Shown here one piece after another: positions 15,059 to 25,879 of a stretch of 64,000 bases of DNA. Within the stretch, counting starts at the first letter, position 1; every line of letters begins with the position of its first letter. Origin of the DNA: Syncephalis fuscata (taxonomy: Eukaryota; Zoopagomycota; Zoopagomycetes; Zoopagales; Piptocephalidaceae); NCBI GenBank assembly GCA_025786725.1, contig JAHLTZ010000003.1, positions 124,001 to 188,000 on the forward strand, read 5' to 3'. The notes beneath the pieces are model-generated. The model was not told the DNA's origin, did no database searches, and saw only the letters and a list, made by a program, of their open reading frames with translations. Made by a program: the position numbers and the translations under genes.

Positions 15059-17602
15059 ATGAATAATAGTGCGTCTTTGCCAACGAGCGGTAGCTCATCG
15101 CGTACTAAAAGCTTGCAACGACCAGGGCTGTTGCCGCGATTATGGCGCCGTGAATATGAATTGGGTCGACCCAACACGCAATGGCGACGTCTACGGTCAA
15201 GCTACTTGGAAATGTGTCCCAACGACGCTATCTTCAACGTACAGATTCCTCGTCGACTTATTCTTAAGCGATTCTCTCCAGATGGCAAGGTAAGTGCGCT
15301 TCAACCGCTTGAAACCAGCACCAACAACTTGTAGAATGTTCTTGCTGACCTTTATTCTAGTTTCTTATTGCATTTTCGGGCCGTTTACAATCAGTTGCGG
15401 TGTTTACCTTCCATGGGCCCTGTTTACAAACTGATATTAATAACCAGGCGCTTAGCGAACAACCCGATGTATATCCTTGATATTTCATAACATAGACTAA
15501 CAAATAAGCATTATGCTGCCTTAACTCGCTCATACTTTTAGCATGTTTTTCAAACCAAAATACGAAATAACCTTATGCACGGATCAAGATGAACAGATAC
15601 ACCAACATATATCGTTATTTTCATCTGATACACGATTTGTAAGTATATGCTTAGTAGTTTGTACAGTATTAATATATACTACTTTTAGCTACTGGTCATT
15701 ACAGCTCGACAGACTGATAAACTAGGCAGCCAGTTGCGTCCGGGTGCATGTACTATACCAGAATCTACTAAATTGGAAACTTATCGTTTACACGTCATCA
15801 ATATTTCTACTGGAGAAGTAAGTTGAACATGGTATTGATACAAGCATTAACCAGCTATGAATTAGGTGACAGATATAGTTACTATAGAATTAGATTTTAT
15901 ACGATTTGAGAAACATCCAGGTCTTATTCTTCGCGGTAATATGATTGCCATCATCTCAATTTATGACAGGAAATTAGCTTGTATCATTTGACGGTAATTT
16001 GTTTTGATATATTAGAAATTAAGTAGTTGACATTTATTTATTTAGAAAACGGGCAAATTATTCAAAGAACGATCAATTGGTCTTTATAACTATCAGGATG
16101 ACTCGTTAACTGTAGCACAACACCAAGGAGCAGAGCAATTGTTACGTGAGAATTATGGATTTGAACAAGAACAGGAGGAGTTACCACTAAGAGAGGATAT
16201 AGACCGGGAAACTATATTACTTGCGAATGAGATGGCCAAACGAGCCAAATTGTCAGAACAAGGACTAGCCCGAAATGAGTCCACTGGATTACATTCGACC
16301 AATCCACTCGAGGTAAGTGTTAAAGCGAATACAATTCGTATTTATATACTAAACAAGTATAAATAGTCAGATGTGATTATACCTGGTCTACGTCAACGTA
16401 TACTTTCTTTTCTTTATCGATCGGCATTGGTGCAAAAGGATAGGTAAGACATGGTGTAATAATTAATATGGGTAATTAATTGTATAATTGAATAGAGGAA
16501 GTGCTATAATGAATTTCTACTATATATTTCCGTATATTTCAAATCTAATATTTTATAAGGCTCAGTTCGTTGATGATACCCATTTAATGATACGCTTTTG
16601 TACTCGTGAGGCATTTATATCATGTGTAAGTATAGCAATATAATAGACAATAATATAGAGCACTGATATACAAATACATATACATATATCTATACGTAAT
16701 TGATTATTAGGCGGTTGAAGGTATAGCACACACGTTCTTTTTAGTTGTTTATGATATACCCAGTACACGTGTTGTGGCCGCATTTGAAAATACTTCAGAG
16801 CCATTACTGAAGTTGGTTGAACAGGGCGTTGACTTTTTACGCGGTCCAATGTATAACTTTCCTATTCAGCAACACTCGTCATTCAGTAATAATCTACAAA
16901 CAAACCAACTCTATCATCGACAGCAGTACACACTCCAGAATGCTCGTAACGGCAGGTAGGCTATAAGAATTACTATTATTAAACTTTATTAATGTTTTAT
17001 AGTCAAACACAAGCGGTACGGCATTTACTTTCAATGCTACCCTTTTCGCCGCAAACTCTTTTGAATCGCCATTCATGGACCGTGCTTTATTCGCCTACGA
17101 TGAGAAAACACTCGTGTTTCAACAAAGGTACTAATCTATAATGCATTATAATATAATGGATAGCAATTAATAGTTATATTAATTATATAGACCACGTTCT
17201 GGACATGATTTTCCAGTAAAGTTTTTTGATCGACGTACAGGCCAGTTAAGATTCAAGTTGTTTACCTATCAGCCACATAGTAATCCTGAAACACTGCCTA
17301 AGTAATTAGTACACCTTTCACTTCATTTCGAATTAACTAACTGTATATTAATTAGACGCTACACTCATTTTATATTCCATCCTACGCTTCCGTTTGCCAT
17401 GGCCGTTCAACAGCCACCTAAACAAACATTCTATTATTCACCCACAATTATTTGCTATTACCGTAGACCAAAATGGGGACATCCTCCGTCAAATAATACT
17501 GTACCGCTAGCCACGAGTGAAAGTGCCGCGGTTACGACTCAAAACTTTTCTAATGCTACCGCACATGCTAGAAATATGGCTGCACGTACTACTACACTCT
17601 AG
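15059..17602 (+). CDS. DET1 (de-etiolated 1) homologue, multi-exon
   Basis: DET1 is a DDB1-associated factor of CUL4 ubiquitin-ligase complexes in plants and animals. Colinear family blocks are visible. They are LLPRLWRREYELGRPNTQW and RRLILKRFSPDGK in exon 1 (15059-15289); FLIAFSGRLQSV (15361 onward); FFKPKYEITLC and SLFSSDTRFV (about 15544-15640); LHVINISTGEV (about 15790-15820); and IPGLRQRILSFLYRSAL (about 16380-16430). Further on come VVAAFENTSEPLLKLVE (about 16770-16820), TQAVRHLLSMLPFSPQTL (about 16990-17060), DRALFAYDEKTLVFQQ (about 17080-17125) and FPVKFFDRRTGQLRFKL (about 17210-17265). The stop is at 17602. One base appears missing at CTTTT 17058-17062, and the exon 2/exon 3 junction (about 15470-15540) is out of phase, so that part is uncertain. 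The start is the first ATG with a plausible N-terminus. Its 3' end converges on APC11. Confidence 0.85.
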
Positions 17603-17776
17603 TCATCACGTATTATTGCTATTATTACTATTATTATCGTTATTGTTTTTTATTTTTGCAACCAATAAACATATGATTTACAACAGCCAGTGACAGTAAC
17701 AGCAGCAATACTATATGGTAGCCATTTCTATATTATATATCAGTATTTGGATTGTAATTTCATTTTAGTACATTCA

Positions 17777-18191
17777 CTACTTACGCCATGGCCGCCGATC
17801 CATGGGACATTGTTGTTCTGTATTGTTTTCTGAATTAAGCCACTTTATCAAACAGTGCAAGTGAAAACAGTGTCGGCACTGGCCCCAGACTAGTGCCATA
17901 TTAATGATCTAACAGCGATCTAACAAGTAAAGTGTAACTTACTTAAAGGACAGTCGTCACCTGGAATACGACAGGCTGGACAGCAAGCATCAAAAGGATT
18001 CCGGCAAATGCCACATACGTCATCTTCGACGTCCCATCGCCAGACGGCCACGGCATTCCAACTAGAATGAGTTAGTGGTCGGTATTGCTATGTCAAATAG
18101 CTTCATTGACAAACCAACCCTATCTCGTCGTTCCAGTAAGAGTCGGACGGTGCAAGCTTGATTGTAACTTACTTTTTACCTTGACGCGCAT
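17777..18191 (-). CDS. APC11: anaphase-promoting complex subunit 11 (RING-H2)
   Basis: Catalytic RING subunit of the APC/C ubiquitin ligase controlling mitotic exit. Three exons: a 19-nt first exon (MRVKVK, 18191-18173), a second encoding WNAVAVWRWDVEDDVCGICR, CCPACR and PGDDCPL (about 18062-17946), and a third encoding IWGQCRHCFHLHCLIKWL and QQCPMDRRPW (about 17890-17777). The zinc ligands are Cys/His of CGIC, CCPAC, the PGDDC cysteine, C-H, H-C and the final C; the last position is Asp (CPMD), as in some fungal APC11 and in RBX1. The junction of exons 1 and 2 needs one more base to stay in frame, and the A5 run at the end of exon 1 is the likely site. It is convergent with the DET1-like gene, with 174 bp between stops. 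Confidence 0.9.
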
Positions 18192-18388
18192 GGCAGAGAG
18201 ATTCAAAAATGTCAAAAATGATAATTGAATATTAAATTCTAAAACTGATTTGTTTTTAATTGTGCACTTACCTAATGATGTATTTTCAAATCATGATAAA
18301 CTGAAACAGTTTCATTTGAGTTATAATATATACAAATTATATGATACAACTGATGGTGTTTCTATTGCCCTTTAACTATACTTCCATC

Positions 18389-19006
18389 ATGAGTGATATT
18401 AGGCGTACTCATACATCGCCACCGACATCTAGCGGGCGGCATGGTAATGCTGATTTTAGTAAAGCAGCTGAACAAGATGGTGGCTGCGTATCGCCGCCGT
18501 CGACTCCTACTGCAAATCGTGCTACAAACGGGGGACGTTTAGGAAGAAGACCTGTTAATATACCAAGCAAATACAAAAAACACAATGTCGATACACTTAA
18601 AGAACGCTGCGACGTATATCCGCAACTCTTAAGAGAAACGACAAACGAAACACCAGTCTATTCCTATCCTCCAGCTGGCCTACAGGCTGCACCATGTACA
18701 GACAAGCCTGACTATCATGCATCTGCAGCAGCAATGCATAACAGCACCAATACCCACGAGACTGCTAGCACGGATGCTAATGATTACGTTTGCTGTAATA
18801 TAGATGACGAGGACGATAGTGCAATAGGCGAGAAAGCCGGCCTTGCTTCACATTATCAGCATCATCAGCATGGACATAGCTGTTATTCGCAGCAGCCACG
18901 ATGGGACTTGTACCCATACATGCAACGTAATGTAGAAAACCATGGTACAGAAAGGCAACGAGACATCCTTCACAAGCAGGAACATGCTCCATCGCCTAGC
19001 TTGTAA
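18389..19006 (+). CDS. hypothetical low-complexity protein
   Basis: About 205 residues from the ATG of MSDIRRTHTSPP; an upstream in-frame ATG at 18341 would add 16 hydrophobic residues. It is rich in Thr, Ser, Pro, His and Tyr and has no signal peptide in the short form. It has a basic patch (GRLGRRPVNIPSKYKKH), an acidic stretch (NIDDEDDS) and a His/Gln-rich segment (HYQHHQHGH). No domain is recognised. A single open frame with ATG and a distinct composition supports coding, but it could be spurious. Confidence 0.5.
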   Translation: MSDIRRTHTSPPTSSGRHGNADFSKAAEQDGGCVSPPSTPTANRATNGGRLGRRPVNIPSKYKKHNVDTLKERCDVYPQLLRETTNETPVYSYPPAGLQAAPCTDKPDYHASAAAMHNSTNTHETASTDANDYVCCNIDDEDDSAIGEKAGLASHYQHHQHGHSCYSQQPRWDLYPYMQRNVENHGTERQRDILHKQEHAPSPSL

Positions 19007-19657
19007 GCTTGTAGAAATAGTTCATTTACCTATTTACACAAGTTTATTTTCATTGCAAATAAATCATCCAACGTTATTGTGTTTCATAACAACAAAATAA
19101 TAAAATATTCATAATAATCCCAAAAAAGCAAGGCGCACTTGCCAGTGAAACAAGGCCTCATACATTCGTTTTGGCTATCGACATCGTGGCAATGTTGCAA
19201 AGACAAAACCTATCTTTGGTAAATGCTGCTAATTGTCGATGCAACCAATCCAGCTGCCTACGCTATAATGGCCGCGCTGTTGCATTGCGCAATTGCCAAC
19301 AGTTGGCTAATAAATACCTAAATACACCTTTTTAGTAATTTTCTACTTTCAATGTTTGTTTCTAATTAACATATTAATTCGTGTGTGTGTGCCCAGTTTG
19401 CATCAAATACTGGACAAACCGGTTGTGAAAAAAGGCCGATTCCTGTGGCAGACCGTCGAACTGTTGTTTCGCCAACCAACTAAAAGTGCTCTCCGCACTC
19501 CTGTGCGTGCTCGCATATCATCTCTTCCTTCTTTCCTATTACCTTACAGCTTGCAGTAAAGGACATTTATATTGCCGAGCAACACGCTGTGCGTGTCTTT
19601 CATTAACGTAGTTTACCCATTTAGTATTGAATAGTTTATTAGAAACGTTAAACTGTA
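19007..19657. other. intergenic, no supported gene
   Basis: Contains AATAAA-type signals shortly after 19055 for the upstream gene, a moderately GC-rich stretch (about 19120-19300) and a 67-codon frame (19356-19559) without ATG. I see nothing convincing. Confidence 0.5.
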
Positions 19658-20517
19658 TTGACCAAATACTTGATTATCATAGTTTTAATGATGCAAGCCC
19701 GTTCATGTTCAATCAAGGGCAATTTATGCCCAAAAAACTTTTCCTGTTACGTGCAGGAAGATGGCTTTTTTTGCAAGCCGAGTAATACCACCGGCTGTAT
19801 CGTTGCCACCAAGGGTAATATTCAGTTTGTGAATAAACAGCTTGTAGACATAGGAGTAGAGTGCGAACACTGTCCTGTACCTCACTCTAAAGAATTGCGC
19901 AACTTATTTCAACCAAAATTGAGCCAAATTGTACAAGATGATGGATGGGTTACTTATGGCAATTGCCAAACTGGATTTTGCGGACAAAATAATAGTTGCC
20001 GACTAACTAAAGAAAGCTATAGCTTATGTTTAACTAATGATCAGGTAAGAAAGATGTTATATTTGCGCTCAATTATATATACTAATAATCTACACGACTA
20101 TATCAGTGCTCTGGTGGAATTTGCGCCAAACTTCCGGAACGTGGTGGTCGGTTTGCCTGTCAGCACGGTGGTAAAGGCAGTTCGGTCATAGCCAACATTT
20201 GGGTTGGAAGAACCTTGGCTGCTTTTGGCATATTCATGGTGCTCATCAGTCTTATAGCTATCATAATGCTAAGGAAAAATATTAGAAAAGGTTCGCTGAG
20301 TACCCCATTAGTTAAACCTACCCCGGTAAAAGGACGTGTGCCAAAGTACAATTTTGATGAGGAAGATGCTGTGGCACTAGAAGAGGTTATGTGGTTACGA
20401 CGAAAAGTGGCACTTACCATTTACATGTGCAGTGCATTCGGCATCATTGTCGCCATCTATGGCATTGGCTATTCACTTATGCCGCCATCGGCATTTCCAC
20501 ACGACGATGTTAATTAA
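19658..20517 (+). CDS. Cys-rich membrane protein, unknown
   Basis: Two exons (19658-20044 and 20107-20517) joined in phase 0 across a GTAAGA...CTAAT...CAG intron. The product is about 265 residues: a signal-like hydrophobic start (KYLIIIVLMMQA), then a luminal or extracellular region of about 160 residues with many cysteines in short spacings (SCSIKGNLCPKNFSC, GVECEHCPVP, TGFCGQNNSC, CSGGICAKLP, FACQHGG). A membrane segment follows (LAAFGIFMVLISLIAIIML), then a charged loop (FDEEDAVALEEVMWLRRK) and a second membrane segment (LTIYMCSAFGIIVAIYGIGY). There is no ATG before the signal-like region; the first codon of this frame is TTG at 19658 and an in-frame stop lies at 19649. The first ATG (19688) would remove most of the signal. 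A changed base or missing 5' exon is possible. No family is recognised. Confidence 0.6.
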
Positions 20518-21436
20518 CTTTCTTAATTTATTTATTATAATTATAGCCAAATAAACTGCACCACTAGCAATTGTTGTTTTCATACTTAACTCAAAAACGC
20601 CATTGAAAATGTTGTGATATTGTCGTGATCTAAATGGACAACAGCTTGTGCTGTTACAATTCAAGTCAACGATTAATTAGTCAATTTCTTTGGTATAAAT
20701 AGACATACTTTTACTACGAAATAAACAGTAGTATTTTTCTACATTAATGCTGAACTTTTTACATTTGAATTGTCATGTGTCCAACCATCCACTTTATCAT
20801 TCACAATCTTTTATCTTCTCCTCACACACAAAACCATCGGTAGATTAAGACCCTGACCAATTTCCATATTTATCTATTACATTTATAACATTAATTCATT
20901 TATAGTAATGCCACTGCTAGTCAAAAGTAGCTTTATAGCTTTATCCACAACCATAATAAACAATTAATTTGCTCCATTTATCCATATTATATCTTTCTTT
21001 CCAACAACATGCGTATCATATTATTTGGACATGCTGCACGGTCACGGGGCGAGTGTTTCAAATACTGCATATACTTGTAGAATACATGTGATGAAAGTGT
21101 GCAATGCGTGCCGTGCAATTGTTTGAAATTATGCATGAAAAGCGCATGCCAATTCATAAACTTAGTCATTGCCTGACACAATAAATACGACGAGCCCTAC
21201 ATCACTGTCGCCGCCAGCTTGTCACTCTAAACTCTCATCTTCTACTCTTTTCGTCGCTTTCCGTCCATTGATTGTACTGAAAGTCGATATTGTCGCTTTT
21301 TTGTATTGTTTTTAGTATCGGCCGGACCGATATACTTGTCATATTCGCTATTTTAACAACAACATCTTTATTGTGCACCTGTTTATAACATCGCACTTTC
21401 ATTGTTTATTTCAGTCAACATTATTGCTTTGCTGCT
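20518..21436. other. intergenic, no supported gene
   Basis: AT-rich spacer with a polyA-like AATAAA soon after the upstream stop. A pyrimidine-rich stretch and TATTTCAG lie just before 21420, typical of a 5' UTR or intron acceptor for the next gene. Confidence 0.5.
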
Positions 21437-22434
21437 ATGATACTCAAGTCAGCCGCCGTCATGTCTCAATCTATGGATCACGTTACGGGCACCGACCGAA
21501 AAGGATAACATTGCCAGCAATATCGAGATAAATCCACTGGATCAAATAAAATCATCAGCTCTGGCGTCAGTTTGGATGCTGGACGTTATGCTGCTTGCCG
21601 TGTATCTCTCACTATGTACGCTGCACTGCTGGCGATATGCACAAACTAAACAAAACACCATATTGTTTTGGCCATTAGTTTGCTGACCGCCTGCAGTAGT
21701 GTGGTTCTTCATTTTCTCATTAACGAATTGTCTATCATTACCATGTCGTTGCCTATCAACGCCGTGTCCAACTTGTTTGCACTAGCATTGCCTGCTTATC
21801 TTTTTGCGCGCTGGTAAGTTACTATGCTTCATTAGCTATTGCATTCCACTCACTTTACATTATTAGGGGCCGTTCTATGACTACATTTGAAAGCACTCTT
21901 AACCGAGTTGCTTTTCCAGTGGGCATCACCTGGAGTATAGTTTTTGGTATTAGCACCACTCTTATTGTGGCCGCTTGGGCTATTATGATCAATATGCTCT
22001 CATGGTCAGATATATCCGCTGTAGTTGCCAGATTTAAACTGTTTCTTACGCTGTTTTACATTGGCAGCAGTTTGATTATCATTGGCACAAGTGTTTTGGC
22101 TATTTATGCATTTTGCGTATTTCTCAAATTCCCTAAATATACTACACCGGGCATGTTGATCAAACGCAAGCAAATACTCTTGCTATTGGGACTATTCCTT
22201 ATACTCTTGGGATCTACCATAAGTCTAATGTTGTTTGTGCCATACGCTAGCTACGGACTTATGGCGGTTTATTACTGCGTGACACTATTTCCGCAAACAG
22301 CCATGATGGGCTTTGAGACTGAACCATGTCTGATTATCATTCATCTGGATACATCGCACATTAGTGGACCATTACATGCCCAGATTGCTCCCGAGCCCAT
22401 GGGCCATTTGAGAAAAGCAGTCAGAAGCTTTTGA
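21437..22434 (+). CDS. polytopic membrane protein, family B (GPCR-like topology)
   Basis: Seven or so hydrophobic stretches: LASVWMLDVMLLAVYLSLCT (about 21560-21620), LAISLLTACSSVVLHFLI (about 21668-21722), SLPINAVSNLFALALPAYLF (about 21745-21805), then after an intron (21814-21866) ITWSIVFGISTTLIVAAWAI, LFLTLFYIGSSLIIIGTSVL, ILLLLGLFLILLGSTISLML and GLMAVYYCVTLFP. The C-terminal tail is about 45 residues. The frame shifts by one missing base at TTTT 21666-21669. Near the start the ATG frame (21437, 21461) and the membrane frame (from about 21498) also differ, so the true N-terminus is unresolved. It is not obviously homologous in sequence to the 6506-7479 family. Function unknown. Confidence 0.6.
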
Positions 22435-23809
22435 ATTAAATAATGGTAAATTATTGTCTAATTCAAAAACGCTCAATTGCTTTAGTAAATTAATGATAAT
22501 TAAATAAATATATATTTGTTAAACGTCAGATATTCTATAATTATTAAATTGATAAATGTGTTGAAATAAATATCTAAAAATTAATAATTCTAAAGTACTA
22601 TTACACTTTATTGCACTGCTGTTGCACTAGAGCATATCCACCATGGTAAGCTTGACTCAAATATATTATATGTTCAAACTAATACCAATTCCAATATACT
22701 TTCCTAGTTATACTGGAGCAATAGCCGCAGACTACTACTCCAAAAAAACTCTTATTTTATTGTGCCTTATACTTTTATTCTAGTAATAAAAGATTAATTC
22801 ATTTGTGTTGAATACCTACTGTGGACAGTATTGATGTCTAAAACGCTGCCTACCTTATTCACAAGCTAGTATATAATATCACAGAATAGTATACATGATA
22901 AAGCCTTGCAGCATTTTTATGCTTAATCTTACTATTGCTTTTTAGTTTATAGAATTAATCGCTGTATTGAAAGACTAATGTGTATTATTGGCATTTTTAA
23001 TAGTGCACTAATGCGTTGACAACTTTGATGTGTTAAATTTTGTCGTAGCTTTTGCAATAAAGCCATAACGACATCACGATAAAGTTTCTAGCTTTTGTAA
23101 GCTGTTTCCAAATCGAAATCAAGCGTAGCATGTAATATCGCTATATAATTTGTACAATATGCTATACAACTGCAACAATAGAATGTAATGTAAATACGCA
23201 GAATTGAAGGCAATGGCTACAATTAGAAACAAAATACGTTTAAGCATATCATTGTTTGTGTTGCTCGGCCAGCGATAGCTGATGAGCAGATGTTTGCTTT
23301 TACTACTAAGGCCTTATTCAACAAAGTTCCTATTACTATTGAAATAAAGCACAGAACAGGAAACTACCATGCAGCGGTCTAGACAATGAGTTTTTAATAT
23401 TTAACCGGTTTAGTCCAATATTTTATTTGAGTCAGGGGTCGCCATTCAAAACCGTTTACTCTATTCAGGTCAGCTAATTAACAGTCAATACTAAAGCTTT
23501 ATTTTTTCTATTCGAATCAATAGTATCGCACAAAAGAACGGCGCCAAAACAGGAGCACGATTAAATTGCTATGATATACGTTTTCATATTGCTGTCAATA
23601 TTCAACGTGCTTTTGTGTGTGTCTGTGACAAACGCTTGGCATTTCACATGTCCAAGTTAAATGTCTAGACAAGGCCTAGAGCTAAAACTGGCTTTATTGG
23701 GATGTAGTCCAAGTTATGTACTTGGCTTACATATATATATATATATATATATATTGGTAACCAAATTAATTACTGAAGCCCACAATATTTTTTTATTTTG
23801 ACTTACAAC
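22435..23809. other. intergenic and upstream region of receptor copy 1
   Basis: No coding frame. From about 22950 onward this sequence is similar to 25910-26908, the matching region before receptor copy 2, so the promoter was duplicated with the gene. An (AT)n tract lies at about 23728-23754 close to the gene start. Confidence 0.6.
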
Positions 23810-25760
23810 ATGCGCCTTTTAGACTACCAGAAATTATGCTTATTTTTTGCTATTTGTTTTTCAATACAGCCAAAGACTGTCAGCGCAAAAATTACTTTTA
23901 CGAGTGGGCCCCGAACTGAAACTTATCCACTGAATGACCATTTTCTTCATCCACAGCCTTATTATCGCTACGAAGGCCTAGCATTTAAAATCCATCTTAC
24001 TTATAATAATGTAACCGACACCTGTAAATTTTCACCAATCAATGAAAGCAACCCAGTTGTCAAATTCACTTCTAAAATGTCTGCTAAACATCCAGAATTT
24101 GCACTACTTGCCCTTCAAAATCTTCCTCCATATACAAATTGCGAAAAAAATAAGCTAGTAAGTTTAGTATTACAAAAAGGTGTTTACTTATTTGATTTAG
24201 GTAACTGAGTCGCTAGACCATCTTATGCAACAACTAGTAAGAAACGGATTTCCACCAGTCAAGCTACTTATTTTAGAAAGAAACTATAGTCCAAATTTTG
24301 GATTTAATGACAACTTCATCATGGGCCAGAATGAGCAGCAATATTATGACATATTAACTAAATATAATCCAGTCAATATTGCAATATTGAGTAGTCCTCA
24401 GCCATTATCATTTATTGATAGATTTAGTATATTTCCATATTTTCATTACATTGCTGAACAAGGTAAGCATATTTTATTTGACCATCGTGTAATATTAACA
24501 TTTCGATAGAACCCAATCCATGGTATGCCATACTTACATCAAAATGGCACATCGCTTACAAAATCATGTATTCTGTAATAGTAAGTAAATAACAGATCGC
24601 TTGTAATTAGTGCTAACTGTATTCACACAGATAGCGCTGGCTTTATTATACGCATGTGCTCGTGTTATAATGTTGGCAAAGCTAAAGATGCTACATTTGA
24701 ATCTACTCTTAGCATCGTTTGTTGTCACCATTGTTTACTGTATTTGTAAGTACTGGCAATATATCTGATGACAAAAAGCTTATAAATGTATATTAGTTTT
24801 TTTAATGCACCTGACTATGCTATATCAGCCGTCTAAATCGACCGGATTGTATGGCATCTACACAATTTTATCAGGTGTACCGTTTGATTTAATACTGTGG
24901 TATTGGTATGTAGTTAGCACAATGTAATAATACAAATTAACAATCAAACAGGTCAATTGTTGGAAGAAATTTGTTTTCAAAAAGGTCCATTATACTACTT
25001 CGTTCAATTATTATTATTGATATTGCATCAAACATTGCGCGCACCATACTTACAGCAATGGACAGCGACATAAGCTCCGATGGCTTTAGAATATTATTTG
25101 AGAATCAAATGGATGTGTACGTTATTATATTTGCATTATCCTGGCTTAACACTATTGTTTTTGGTGGATTTGGTAAGTTGCATGTATGTTATATGAATCA
25201 AAATTATAATCTAACCATTGATTAGCAATATGGTTTGGAATAAATGGTTACAAACTTAAAAAACATCCTAAAGGTCGCTATCGGTTTATCCGGGTAAGTA
25301 ATAGGACAAAGACAACATAGTAGATACTAATAATTGTGTGCTATATTTAGTTGGGACTATTTGCATTACTGGGCTTTGCTACATATATAGTATTTGCAGT
25401 ATATTATACAGCCAACATCACCTTTGGCTTATGGCTACAGCCTACTGAAATACTTGCATCACTAGCTGTATTTGATACAGCATACATGTTGCGTGTACTT
25501 GTATTTTTGTCAGTATTTGGCATACGATGGCCACGACCGAACGATACTGCTGAAGAAGAAACTCGAGCGCCACTTGGTGGGATGACGACTATCGGATGTC
25601 ATACAACCATGGAGACAAGACCATTACATAGACAATTGACTCATAAACTTACACAAATAATCAGAAAACAAACATTTTAAATAATTAAATATCATTGGTA
25701 TAATATTAACAGATAGCCACAGTGCTAATTTTAGAACTATACAATAAATAACATTGTATT
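22900..25760 (+). repeat. tandem duplication unit 1 (receptor-like gene plus upstream)
   Basis: First of two direct copies; the second spans about 25880-28800. Similarity covers the upstream region, every exon and every intron of the receptor-like gene. Introns at 24581-24630, 25173-25225 and 25294-25350 appear identical by eye to those of copy 2. Limits are estimated. Confidence 0.85.
23810..25680 (+). CDS. receptor-like protein with signal peptide, ectodomain and multi-TM region, copy 1
   Basis: Eight exons: 23810-24157, 24201-24462, 24510-24580, 24631-24745, 24797-24905, 24952-25172, 25226-25293 and 25351-25680. All introns are GT...AG and the frame is continuous. The signal peptide (LCLFFAICFSIQPKTVSA) precedes an ectodomain of about 200 residues with two spaced cysteines (DTC, TNC) and N-glycosylation sites. 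Its second half (SLDHLMQQLVRNGFPPVKLL) has a PA-like pattern, which is inference. About seven hydrophobic segments follow (IMYSVIIALALLYACARVIM; LLLASFVVTIVYCI; GIYTILSGVPFDLILWYW; RSIILLRSIIIIDIASNI; VIIFALSWLNTIVFGGF; LGLFALLGFATYIVFAVYY; AYMLRVLVFLSVFG). A tail of about 60 residues faces the cytosol. No named family is recognised; fungal GPCR-like architecture is the best description. Confidence 0.78.
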
Positions 25761-25879
25761 TATAACTACTGTATGTTTGTGCTATAAAACCATTGGGCTT
25801 ATTTAATATCATTATGCATCGCCATTGCTAAAATAGATACAAATTTATTATGTTTTAAGATACTGTAAATTTTGGTTTA

